Shown here: in pieces, positions 41,565 to 49,784 of the stretch
Layout of the letters: every line of letters starts with the position of its first letter
How positions within the stretch are numbered: position 1 is the first letter of the stretch
DNA from: Rhizobium aethiopicum
Lineage (GTDB): Bacteria > Pseudomonadota > Alphaproteobacteria > Rhizobiales > Rhizobiaceae
Assembly: GCF_900094625.1 (NCBI RefSeq)
Contig: NZ_FMAJ01000006.1
Coordinates: 1-64,000, forward strand
Direction of reading: 5' to 3'
Length of the DNA: 64,000 nucleotides
Position numbers and translations under genes: made by a program
Notes under the pieces: generated by a model
What the model was told of the DNA's origin: nothing
Databases searched by the model: none
What the model saw: the letters and a program-made list of their open reading frames with translations, nothing else

Positions 41565-42779
41565 ATGGAGCCTCAATATGTATCGACGCCCTTTGGGCGC
41601 CGATCGATGACGCTTGGCATGCTGGCAAGCCAAGAAAACGCCAGCAAGGTCGATCCGGACGCATCGGTCGACAAATGGAAGATCTTTCGCGCTCTCTGCG
41701 AGGCAAAGGAGAAGGTCGGCGTATCCGATCGTGCGCTCGCCGTTCTCAACGCGTTGTTGACCTTCTACCCGAGGAACGAGATTGCCGAGGCCAACGGTTT
41801 CGTCGTCTTTCCTTCGAACGAACAGCTGTCGCTGCGCACGCATGGCATGGCCGGCACCACGCTGCGGCGAAACCTGGCTATGCTGGTCCAGGCCGGCCTG
41901 ATCATCCGGCGGGACAGTCCGAACGGAAAACGTTTCGCCCGCCGCAACGGTGAGGGCGGGCTAGGGGAGGCCTTCGGCTTCAGCCTGGCGCCACTCCTCG
42001 TGCGCGCTCGCGAGATCGAGGCACAGGCGGCGCAGGTGCTCGCCGACAAGCTCGAATGGAAGCGCCTGCGCGAGCGGTTGAGCCTTTGCCGGCGCGATAT
42101 CGCCAAGCTTATCGAGATCGCCCTGGAAGAGGAAATCGCCGGCGAATGGATTGAGATGCAGCAGCACTTCAATCGCCTTTCGGCAAGCCTGCCACGCCGT
42201 CCGTCGGCCGCGGAGATTCAAAGCTTGCTGACCGATCTCGAAGCTTTCCGCGAACTGATCGTCAAGACACTGGAATCGAAGACGAAAACAGAAAAAACAG
42301 ACGCCAATGACAGCCAAAACGGTTGGCACATACATAATTCAAACCCACACCCCATATCTGAACTTGAACCGAGCTTCGAAACGAAGCAGGGCGCAAAGCC
42401 GGAGGAAGAACCGAGGCCGTGGCGGGAGCCGCCGAAATCGTTCCCCCTTGCCATGGTGCTGCAGGCCTGCCCCGAGATTGTTGCCTACGGCCCGGGCGGT
42501 CGAATCGGCAGCTGGCGGGATTTGATGGCCGCCGCCGTTGTCGTCCGTTCGACGCTCGGCGTCAGCCCCAGCGCCTATCAGCAGGCCTGCGATGTCATGG
42601 GGCCGGAAAATGCTGCCACCGTAATCGCCTGCATTCTGGAACGCGGCGGCCATATCAATTCGGCCGGCGGCTATCTGCGGGATCTGACACGGCGGGCGGA
42701 GCGCGGCGAGTTCTCGCTTGGTCCGATGCTGATGGCGTTGATGCGGGCCAATGGTCCGACGGCGAGAAAAACGGGATAG
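41565..42779 (+). CDS. repC: Replication initiator RepC
   Basis: 404 residues. The canonical RepC opening VSTPFGRRSMTLGMLASQ is present; the winged-helix N-terminal domain includes VVFPSNEQLSLRTHGMAGTT and LRRNLAMLVQAGLIIRRDSP. The C-terminal domain (YGPGGRIGSWRDLMAAAVVV, AGGYLRDLTRRAERGEFSLG) is also typical. The ATG at 41565 has AGGTGAGG; a GTG at 41556 is possible. The codons between the two domains are unusually AT-rich, where the replication origin lies in this family. Confidence 0.96.
   Translation: MEPQYVSTPFGRRSMTLGMLASQENASKVDPDASVDKWKIFRALCEAKEKVGVSDRALAVLNALLTFYPRNEIAEANGFVVFPSNEQLSLRTHGMAGTTLRRNLAMLVQAGLIIRRDSPNGKRFARRNGEGGLGEAFGFSLAPLLVRAREIEAQAAQVLADKLEWKRLRERLSLCRRDIAKLIEIALEEEIAGEWIEMQQHFNRLSASLPRRPSAAEIQSLLTDLEAFRELIVKTLESKTKTEKTDANDSQNGWHIHNSNPHPISELEPSFETKQGAKPEEEPRPWREPPKSFPLAMVLQACPEIVAYGPGGRIGSWRDLMAAAVVVRSTLGVSPSAYQQACDVMGPENAATVIACILERGGHINSAGGYLRDLTRRAERGEFSLGPMLMALMRANGPTARKTG
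42275..42370. other. Putative origin of replication inside repC
   Basis: A locally AT-rich, A-run-containing stretch in the inter-domain linker of repC, contrasting with the surrounding GC-rich sequence. In studied repABC plasmids the origin is within repC at this type of site. Assigned by analogy only. Confidence 0.45.
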
Positions 42780-42957
42780 CGGCGAGCAAAAGCTTCGCGC
42801 CAGTCGCGGCGGGTAATGGAAGTGTGGACGGGCAATTCCAGCCACCTTGTCCCTTCTTTTCCGCAGCTTTCGTTGAAACAAACCGTTAACCATGTCATAG
42901 ATGGCGGAAGGAAACGACTGTTTTGCTTCCATTTGTGAAAAACCGCAAAGCTTAACA

Positions 42958-44091
42958 ATGCGCTATGAGATCGACGGTACGATGCTTCAGACCCTGCTTC
43001 CGTTGCTTGCTGCGGCGGAGGATGCGGTGGCGCGACTGGACGAGCGCGTGTTGCGTTCGCCGGTGGGGGAGGGGTTTGCCGAGCGCAGCCATTTCTTCGA
43101 TGCCGCGGGCGCATTGTGGGTCGCCGGCGAACTCGTCCATGTCGAGGACCTCGTTCTGCACGATGCGCATATGGATAGCCGCGCGCCCAGCCACGAACTG
43201 ACGATCGCCCATTCGGTGCTGCGGACGCGTCGACGCATCTGGACCGGTGAACCATCCTGGGCACTCGGCGCCTCGGGACTGGCAGCCCTGACCGCGACAA
43301 CGGGGGAAGGGGAGGGCATCACCCAGGACGCTAAGAGCCCGGCAGTTGCGGTGGGGGCCGACGACGAGGGCGGGGATGAAGATGGGCTGCTCGCCGCCGA
43401 GATGGCCGAGATCGATGCGATCCTCGCCCGCTCGCAGAAGCTCATCGACATCCATACGGGCAAAGCGCCGTCGAGCGAGACGGCCGCAATATCTCCGGGC
43501 AAGCGCAACGATGATCCTCTCGGCCTGCTCGGCGACGACGAATGGGATGAGGAACAGCGGCTTGCGGAGTGGCGGGGCGTGCTGCCATTGGCCGACAGCC
43601 TGCCGCCGGTTCTCGGCGCCGTCATCCTTTTCGAAGCCTGGGACAGGATCGAGCCGTTGCGGCGTCAGCATTGGCTCGGCGGTCTCCTGGCCGAAAGCTA
43701 CCTGCGCGCCCGCGGCAAGGTCGCTTCGCATCTCTTTTCCGTTTACGGTGGGCTGAAGCTGGTGCGCCACGAGCGGCGTCGGGCCCGCGACCGGGCGACA
43801 CGGCTGCAAGCTTTTCTCGAGGCGATGCAGCTGGCTGCCGCGGCCGGCCTCAAGGAAATCGACCGGTTGTCGCTGGCTCGCACGCAGATGGAGCTGCGCT
43901 TTCGCGGCCGTCGCTCGAACAGTAGCCTGCCGGAACTTGCCGATTTCATCCTGTCGCGGCCGATGGTTTCGGCGGCGATGATCGCCCGTCATCTGCGCAT
44001 CACGCCGCGCGGCGCGCTGAACCTCGTCAACGAGATCGGCATTCGCGAAATCACCGGCCGCGGCCGCTACCGTGCCTGGGGCATCATCTGA
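42958..44091 (+). CDS. DUF1612/helix-turn-helix plasmid protein
   Basis: 377 residues of the family often found on rhizobial plasmids. N-terminal DUF1612-like region (FFDAAGALWVAGELVHVEDL, HDAHMDSRAPSHELTIAHSV) and C-terminal HTH (LILSRPMVSAAMIARHLRIT-like segment, RGALNLVNEIGIREITGRGR). The middle is acidic and variable. Start at 42958 (MRYEIDGTM) is where family members begin; 42901 is an in-frame alternative and neither has a strong ribosome site. It follows repC by 178 bp. A DNA-binding role is likely; its function is not established. Confidence 0.8.
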   Translation: MRYEIDGTMLQTLLPLLAAAEDAVARLDERVLRSPVGEGFAERSHFFDAAGALWVAGELVHVEDLVLHDAHMDSRAPSHELTIAHSVLRTRRRIWTGEPSWALGASGLAALTATTGEGEGITQDAKSPAVAVGADDEGGDEDGLLAAEMAEIDAILARSQKLIDIHTGKAPSSETAAISPGKRNDDPLGLLGDDEWDEEQRLAEWRGVLPLADSLPPVLGAVILFEAWDRIEPLRRQHWLGGLLAESYLRARGKVASHLFSVYGGLKLVRHERRRARDRATRLQAFLEAMQLAAAAGLKEIDRLSLARTQMELRFRGRRSNSSLPELADFILSRPMVSAAMIARHLRITPRGALNLVNEIGIREITGRGRYRAWGII

Positions 44092-44100
44092 AGTAGAAAT

Positions 44101-44132
44101 GGAAACGGCCGGGCGTCGACCCGGCCGTTTCC
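44101..44132. terminator. Strong bidirectional terminator
   Basis: GGAAACGGCCGGG and CCCGGCCGTTTCC pair over 13 bp around a 6-nt loop, followed by TTT, between the convergent DUF1612 gene and the BI-1 gene. Confidence 0.8.
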
Positions 44133-44217
44133 TTTAGAGTGAGCACCCGGTCTGCCGTCCTGTCACAGACCTCAGACCGGGCGCTCTTGCGCTTCCATTG
44201 CCCCCAGAAGCGCGATC

Positions 44218-44928
44218 CTATTCCCGCTCGCCGGTGAAGTTGAGCAGAAGCTGGAAGATGTTGACGAAGTTCAGGTAGAGCGAGAGCGCACCGAAGACGG
44301 CGAGCTTCTGGTTCGATTCCTGATCGTAGTTTTCCGAATATTGTTCCTTGATGTTCTGCGTGTCGTAGGCGGTGAGGCCGACGAAGACGACGATGCCGAT
44401 CACCGAGATCGCGAACTGCAGCGCGCTCGAACCCAGGAAGATGTTGACGATGCTGGCGATGATGACGCCGAACAGGCCCATCATCAGGAACGAGCCCATG
44501 CGCGAGAGGTCACGCTTCGTCACATAGCCGTAAAGGCTGGTGGCGCCGAACATCGTGGCAGTGATGAAGAAGGTCCGCGCGATGCTCATCCCGGTAAAGA
44601 CCAGGAAGACCGAAGCGAGCGACAGACCCATCACGGCGCAGAAGGCCCAGAAGGTGATTTGGGCGGTGCTGGCAGACATCGTCTGGATTTTGAACGAGAA
44701 GAAGAAGACGAAGGCGAGCGGCGCGAGCATCACGACCCACTTCAGCGGCGAGCCGAAGATCGGGACGTAGAGGGCCGGCGTCGAGCCGACGACAAAGGCG
44801 ACAAGGCCTGTTATGACGAGGCCGAGAGCCATATAGTTGTAGACGCGCAGCATATGCTGGCGCAGCCCTTCGTCGAAGACGGCCTGGGAGCCGGCGACGG
44901 CTCCGTAGCGGGGATTGATCGGGTTCAT
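44218..44928 (-). CDS. Bax inhibitor-1/YccA-family membrane protein
   Basis: 236 residues with about seven membrane segments, e.g. YMALGLVITGLVAFVVGSTP, ITFWAFCAVMGLSLASVFLV and FAISVIGIVVFVGLTAYDTQ. The C-terminal GLTAYDTQNIKEQY and the final LSLYLNFVNIFQLLLNF are family hallmarks, including the di-aspartyl-type pH/calcium sensor region. Probably an inner-membrane ion-leak or protease-associated protein; the function in rhizobia is unknown. It precedes no gene in the same operon. Confidence 0.92.
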   Translation of the reverse strand: MNPINPRYGAVAGSQAVFDEGLRQHMLRVYNYMALGLVITGLVAFVVGSTPALYVPIFGSPLKWVVMLAPLAFVFFFSFKIQTMSASTAQITFWAFCAVMGLSLASVFLVFTGMSIARTFFITATMFGATSLYGYVTKRDLSRMGSFLMMGLFGVIIASIVNIFLGSSALQFAISVIGIVVFVGLTAYDTQNIKEQYSENYDQESNQKLAVFGALSLYLNFVNIFQLLLNFTGERE

Positions 44929-44948
44929 GCTGATCTCCTCGGTTTGAA

Positions 44949-45716
44949 TTAATAGAGCGAGCGGGCGAGCCGTTCGGCCGCCTGGTCGAGATTGAGACCT
45001 CTATCGTCGGCGATCAGCGCATAGGCGACCTCGCCGATTTGCCAATAGGCGGCTTCTGCTTTTTCCAAGGTGAGATGGCTCACCGGCTTCACCTCAAAGG
45101 CGCCTGGACGGACGGCGAAAAGCGACAGCCGCTTTCCATCGACCACCGTGATCGTCATCTCGACGCTGGGGCCGAATTCCGACGGGAAGATCTGCACGTC
45201 GGCGATCTGCCAATCTTTCGGCAATTCGGGCATGACGATCGCGGTGGCGGCGCGTATGTCCTCGGCGCTATAGCCCGTCGGCGACGGTGAAGGCATCGAC
45301 GCGCGCAGCGCCGCGGTCTGATAGGCGCGGACGGCATCCTCGACATAAGCGGGGGCCGGAACCGACGCCGCCACCTCGGTCGCCGAAAAGGCGCCGAAGG
45401 AATTATGCGCTACCCAGCCGGCGGTGACCAGAATGCCAACGGCGGCGATACGCTGCATGGAATGGAGGATGCGGCCATAGGAAAGGCCACGCTCCAGCCG
45501 GCGGGCGGCATCGCGTGTCTCGGGGCGGCCGAAGGCGCTTTCGCCGGCAAGCGCCAGGCGCAACTCGCCCTTCATGCTGAGATCGGCCATGACCTTGGCG
45601 GCAATAGCCGGATTCTCCGAAAGATAGGACTCGACCTGGATACGGCGGGCGACATCGAGCTCGCCATCGACATAGGCGTCGAGATCGGCATCGATGATCG
45701 GATCAACTGCTTTCAT
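44949..45716 (-). CDS. Anti-sigma factor
   Basis: 255 residues. An N-terminal sigma-binding region (DPIIDADLDAYVDGELDVAR) lacks the zinc HxxxCxxC. One membrane helix (MQRIAAVGILVTAGWVAHNS) follows at about residues 85-105, then an extracytoplasmic domain (LPKDWQIADVQIFPSEFGPS, VEMTITVVDGKRLSLFAVRP). Overlaps the sigma gene by 14 nt, the usual pairing for a membrane anti-sigma controlling an ECF sigma. Confidence 0.87.
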   Translation of the reverse strand: MKAVDPIIDADLDAYVDGELDVARRIQVESYLSENPAIAAKVMADLSMKGELRLALAGESAFGRPETRDAARRLERGLSYGRILHSMQRIAAVGILVTAGWVAHNSFGAFSATEVAASVPAPAYVEDAVRAYQTAALRASMPSPSPTGYSAEDIRAATAIVMPELPKDWQIADVQIFPSEFGPSVEMTITVVDGKRLSLFAVRPGAFEVKPVSHLTLEKAEAAYWQIGEVAYALIADDRGLNLDQAAERLARSLY

Positions 45717-46242
45717 TGCCGCTCCCTCCGATTAACCTGAGATGCGATACGCGCGGCGTTTTTTCCTCGAATTCGCGCAGCTGTGCACGGGCGCGGGAGA
45801 TGCGCGACATCAGCGTGCCGATCGGAATGCCGAGCGCATTGGCGGCCTCCTGATAGGAAAGGTCCTCGATGGCAACGAGATGCAGCGCTTCGCGCTGTTC
45901 CTCCGGCAGATCGAAGAAGGCGTCGCGCACCTGCTGCAAGCGCACGGCATGTTCCTGGCCGGCCGGCAGCGACTGCTCGGCTTCGACAGCCGCTTCGTCA
46001 TGGCGACGGGTCAGCGACCGGTTCTGGCGAAGACGATCGATATGGGCATTGTGCAGGATGGAAAGCAGCCAGGTGCGCAGATTGCCACCGCTCCGGAAGC
46101 TCTTTCTCTTCTCGAAGGCGCGCACCAGAGCATCATGCACCAGATCCTCCGCCTCATCCGAGTTGCGCACCAGCGCGCGAGCATAGCGCCGCAGCGCTGC
46201 AAGCTGTCCGATGACATCGAAGGGGCGTTCTTTGCGGTCCAT
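45703..46242 (-). CDS. ECF-family RNA polymerase sigma factor
   Basis: 179 residues with region 2 (LAALRRYARALVRNSDEAED, GNLRTWLLSILHNAHIDRLR) and region 4 (FFDLPEEQREALHLVAIEDL, SYQEAANALGIPIGTLMSRI). First gene of the sigma/anti-sigma operon. Signal and regulon are unknown; no region 1.1, so it is a group 4 sigma. The start codon has only a weak ribosome site. Confidence 0.93.
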   Translation of the reverse strand: MDRKERPFDVIGQLAALRRYARALVRNSDEAEDLVHDALVRAFEKRKSFRSGGNLRTWLLSILHNAHIDRLRQNRSLTRRHDEAAVEAEQSLPAGQEHAVRLQQVRDAFFDLPEEQREALHLVAIEDLSYQEAANALGIPIGTLMSRISRARAQLREFEEKTPRVSHLRLIGGSGNESS

Positions 46243-46419
46243 GACTGAGTATACGCAAGCGCGGCCGATTTTATTCCAGGTGGCTAAAAAAAATCATGCT
46301 GGCCCGACATCCAAGAACAGGAGACCATCAGCAAGCGCATATGCGCCTTAAATCGGCGATTGTTTATGACAAACACATGACACATCATCGCGCCGCTGAT
46401 TTGGAGGGGAAAATAAAGG

Positions 46420-46704
46420 ATGAAGGAAAGGAAGCGGGTCTACGAAGCTCTCGTGGACGGCGCCATGGAAGGGCTGACGGGTGAGGCACTCTATGATTTC
46501 GTCAAGACGCGATGCCCGAAGGCCACCAGCAAGAAGATCGTCAGGGCTTCGCTTCTCGCCCTGACTGATCCTCATCTCAAGGACCGCAATATTCTCGACG
46601 TGATCTATGCGCTTGCGATAAAGCATCGCCTCGATGAGGGCGTGCTTGTTGACTGCGACGAGGACGAACCCGCCGACCCGGCGCCGTTCAGAACGTTCAG
46701 CTAG
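46420..46704 (+). CDS. Conserved small protein of unknown function
   Basis: 94 residues, MKERKRVYEALVDGAMEG at the start, helical and charged, ending in an acidic tail (VDCDEDEPADPAPFRTFS). Preceded by AAAGG and divergent from the ECF sigma gene (177 bp). No membrane segment, Cys pair or recognisable domain. Codon use matches the neighbours, so I take it as a real gene. Confidence 0.7.
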   Translation: MKERKRVYEALVDGAMEGLTGEALYDFVKTRCPKATSKKIVRASLLALTDPHLKDRNILDVIYALAIKHRLDEGVLVDCDEDEPADPAPFRTFS

Positions 46705-46726
46705 CCTTTCCGGCTTTCTAAAATGG

Positions 46727-47116
46727 TCAGCGACCGTCCGAAAGCTCTTCGAGGATAGGACAATCCGGTCGGTCGTTACCATGGCAGGCATGCACCAGAT
46801 GCTCGAGGGTGCGGCGAAGTTCCGTCAGTTCGCGGATCTTGCGGTCGATCTCACCGAGTTTCATCTCAGCAATGTCCCTGACGTCGGCGCTCGCCCGAGC
46901 CTTGTCCTCATAAAGCGCCAGCAATTGCCGGCATTCCTCTACGGAAAAGCCGAGGCCGCGCGAACGCTGCAGGAAGCGCAGCTTGTGAACATCGGCCGCA
47001 GCATAGTCGCGATAGCCGTTTCCGCCCCTTCCGGGGCGGATCAGGCCGATGTCCTCGTAGTAGCGGATGGTTTTGGAAGGCAGGCCGGACCGCTCGGATG
47101 CTTCGCCGATATTCAT
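46727..47116 (-). CDS. cueR: Cu(I)-responsive MerR-family regulator CueR/HmrR
   Basis: 129 residues. MerR HTH (MNIGEASERSGLPSKTIRYY followed by EDIGLI), coiled-coil dimer helix, and the metal loop HACHGNDRPDCPILEEL with two Cys eight residues apart as in CueR. The ATG at 47116 uses AGGAG; the codon at 47122 sits on that site and is less likely. Nine bp after copA in the same operon. It would activate the promoter at 49697-49727 when copper is present. Confidence 0.93.
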   Translation of the reverse strand: MNIGEASERSGLPSKTIRYYEDIGLIRPGRGGNGYRDYAAADVHKLRFLQRSRGLGFSVEECRQLLALYEDKARASADVRDIAEMKLGEIDRKIRELTELRRTLEHLVHACHGNDRPDCPILEELSDGR

Positions 47117-47125
47117 TGCCATCTC

Positions 47126-49660
47126 CTATAATTTTGCAAAGCGCAGTCTCAGCGCATTAGCGATCACCGATACTGACGAGAGGCTCATTGCCGCCGCCGC
47201 GATCATCGGCGAGAGCAGCAAGCCGAAAACCGGATAGAGGAGCCCGGCGGCGACGGGAACGCCGAGCGCATTGTAGCCGAAGGCGAAACCGAGATTCTGG
47301 CGGATATTGCCCATCGTCGCCTCCGCCAGCCGCCGCGCCCTGACGATCCCGTTGAGGTCGCCCTTCACCAAGGTAATGCCTGCGCTTTCCATCGCAACAT
47401 CGGCGCCGGTGCCCATGGCGATGCCGACATCGGCGGTAGCAAGTGCCGGGGCGTCGTTGACGCCGTCGCCGGCCATGGCGATGACGGCACCTTTGCCGCG
47501 CAATTCCTCGATCAGCGCCTTCTTGCCTTCCGGCAGCACGTCGGCGCGAACCTCATCGATGCTGAGGCTTTTGGCCACTGCCCGTGCCGTGCGCTCGTTG
47601 TCGCCAGTCGCCATGATGATCTTCAGCCCGCTTTCGTGCAGTGCCTTGATGGCGGCCGCTGTCGTCGGCTTGATCCGGTCGGCAACGGCGACGAGACCGG
47701 CAAACTTGCCGTCGAGCGTCACGAACATTACCGTCTTGCCATCGCCGCGCAGGGCTTCGGTCTTCTCAGACAGCGCCGACGGATCGACGCCGAGATCGGC
47801 AAGCATTGCAGCATTGCCGAGGGCCACCGTCGTGCGGCCGGCAAGGCCCTGGACGCCTTTGCCGGTCTTCGCCTCGAAGCCGGTCACCTCCACGAAGGCG
47901 GCGCCACGCTCTTCGGCGCCGGAAACGATCGCCTCGGCCAGCGGGTGCTCCGAGCCGCGCTCCAGACTCGCCGCCAGCGACAGCAGCCGGTCTTCCTGGA
48001 CGCCGCCGGCGGCGACGATGTCGGTAAGCACAGGCTTGCCTTCGGTCAGCGTGCCGGTCTTGTCGACGATCAGCGTGTCGACCTTGGAAAAGCGCTCCAG
48101 CGCTTCGGCGTCCTTGATCAGCACACCTTCCCCCGCGCCGCGCCCGCTCGCGATCATGATCGACATCGGCGTTGCAAGGCCGAGTGCGCAGGGGCAGGCG
48201 ATGATCAGAACGGCGACTGCGGCAAGCAGCGCGTTTGCCAGACTCGGCTCCGGTCCGATAGCGGCCCAGACAATGAAGGCAAGGATGGCGACGGCGACGA
48301 CGGCTGGCACAAAGAAAGCCGACACCCGGTCGACCGCGCCCTGAATCGGCGCCCGCGAACGCTGCGCCTTGGCGACCATGTCGACGATGCGCGACAGCAC
48401 CGTGTCTGCGCCGACCTTCTCGGCCGACATGACGAGGGAGCCGTTTTTGTTGATCGTGCCGCCGGTCAGGCCGTCGCCCGTCGTCTTCTCGACCGGCAGG
48501 GGTTCGCCCGATATCATCGATTCGTCGACGGTCGACTGGCCCTCCAGGACAGAACCATCCACCGGCACGCGCTCGCCCGGGCGCACGCGCAGACGGTCGC
48601 CGGTCTGGATCTCCTCCACCGGCACGTCATTCTCGATGCCATCGGCATCAATGCGCCGCGCCGTCTTCGGTGCAAGATCGAGCAGAGCACGGATTGCCGA
48701 GCCGGTACGCTCGCGAGCCTTCAATTCCAGCACCTGGCCGACGAAGACCAGGGCGACGATGACGGCGGCCGCCTCGAAATAAACGGGCACGGTGGCGCCA
48801 TGGCCGCGGAAGCTCATCGGGAAAATACCGGGCGCAATCGTGGCGACGACGCTGTAGACATAGGCGGTGCCGACGCCGAGACCGATCAGCGTCCACATGT
48901 TCGGGCTGCGGTTGACCACAGACGCCCAGGCGCGTCGGAAGAACGGCAGGGCGGCCCACAACACGACCGGGGTTGCCAGCAGCAGCTCGAGGTAAGTCGC
49001 CCGTGGTTCGCCGATCGCTTCCCGAAGCGGCAGGCCGAGCATCGGCCCCATGCCGAGCGCCAGCAGCGGCAGGGCAAGGATGGCACTGACCCAAAGCCGT
49101 CTGACGAAATCGACAAGTTCTGGATTCGGTCCTTCATCGGCTGGAGGAATGCCCATCGGCTCCAACGCCATGCCGCATTTCGGGCAGTCGCCGGGCCGGT
49201 CGCTGACGACTTCCGGATGCATCGGGCAGGTATAGAGCGTACCCTTCGGGGCCGGTTTTGCCGCCGGACGGGCGCCGCCGCGATAGGCCGACGGGTCGGC
49301 CTCGAATTTGGTTTGGCAGGCGGCCGAGCAGAAGTAGAATTTCTCGCCCTCGAATTTCAGGAAGTATCTTGCCGCCGAGCGATCGACGGCCATGCCGCAC
49401 ACCGGATCCTTCGCTGTCAGGTAATCCTGCGGCTGCGCGGCAAACTTCGTGCGGCAGCTCTCGGAGCAGAAATGATAAAGCCGGCACATATGGTCGAACG
49501 AGGGTTTGCCGGCGCTCGGATCGACCGTCATGCCGCAGACAGGATCACGGACTACGGTTTCGGCGGCCTTATCGTGATGATCATGGCCGCAATGGCATTG
49601 ATCGTCACCGTGGGCGTGGTTGTGATGATGACGGTGGTCGTGTTCGTGCTTTGTATCCAT
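47126..49660 (-). CDS. copA: Copper-translocating P1B-type ATPase with His-rich N-terminus and two YHS domains
   Basis: 844 residues; exports Cu(I) across the inner membrane. Order: His-rich tail ([19 protein letters not shown]), two YHS metal domains ([28 protein letters not shown]), a heavy-metal-binding domain ([20 protein letters not shown]), eight membrane helices with the CPC motif at 489-491 ([13 protein letters not shown]), [20 protein letters not shown] and [20 protein letters not shown]. There is no CxxC HMA domain. ATG at 49660 with AGGAGAT; the ORF extension to 49705 overlaps the promoter. Confidence 0.95.
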   Translation of the reverse strand: MDTKHEHDHRHHHNHAHGDDQCHCGHDHHDKAAETVVRDPVCGMTVDPSAGKPSFDHMCRLYHFCSESCRTKFAAQPQDYLTAKDPVCGMAVDRSAARYFLKFEGEKFYFCSAACQTKFEADPSAYRGGARPAAKPAPKGTLYTCPMHPEVVSDRPGDCPKCGMALEPMGIPPADEGPNPELVDFVRRLWVSAILALPLLALGMGPMLGLPLREAIGEPRATYLELLLATPVVLWAALPFFRRAWASVVNRSPNMWTLIGLGVGTAYVYSVVATIAPGIFPMSFRGHGATVPVYFEAAAVIVALVFVGQVLELKARERTGSAIRALLDLAPKTARRIDADGIENDVPVEEIQTGDRLRVRPGERVPVDGSVLEGQSTVDESMISGEPLPVEKTTGDGLTGGTINKNGSLVMSAEKVGADTVLSRIVDMVAKAQRSRAPIQGAVDRVSAFFVPAVVAVAILAFIVWAAIGPEPSLANALLAAVAVLIIACPCALGLATPMSIMIASGRGAGEGVLIKDAEALERFSKVDTLIVDKTGTLTEGKPVLTDIVAAGGVQEDRLLSLAASLERGSEHPLAEAIVSGAEERGAAFVEVTGFEAKTGKGVQGLAGRTTVALGNAAMLADLGVDPSALSEKTEALRGDGKTVMFVTLDGKFAGLVAVADRIKPTTAAAIKALHESGLKIIMATGDNERTARAVAKSLSIDEVRADVLPEGKKALIEELRGKGAVIAMAGDGVNDAPALATADVGIAMGTGADVAMESAGITLVKGDLNGIVRARRLAEATMGNIRQNLGFAFGYNALGVPVAAGLLYPVFGLLLSPMIAAAAMSLSSVSVIANALRLRFAKL

Positions 49661-49696
49661 GACTATCTCCTGTGCCCCGAAGAGCAGTTGGAGAGG

Positions 49697-49727
49697 TTTA
49701 TCCACCTTCCAGCAACTGGAAGGTCAA
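49697..49727 (-). promoter_or_regulatory. CueR-controlled copA promoter
   Basis: TTGACC (49727-49722) and GATAAA (49702-49697) are separated by 19 bp, the long spacer typical of MerR-family promoters. Within the spacer ACCTTCCAG and CTGGAAGGT (49704-49724) form a perfect palindrome with a 3-bp centre, matching copper-regulator boxes. Confidence 0.88.
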
Positions 49728-49784
49728 GTGCTATTTTGACGGCGTCGATTTTTTCGCAAGCGCAATGGCGGTATCGCCCGATCC

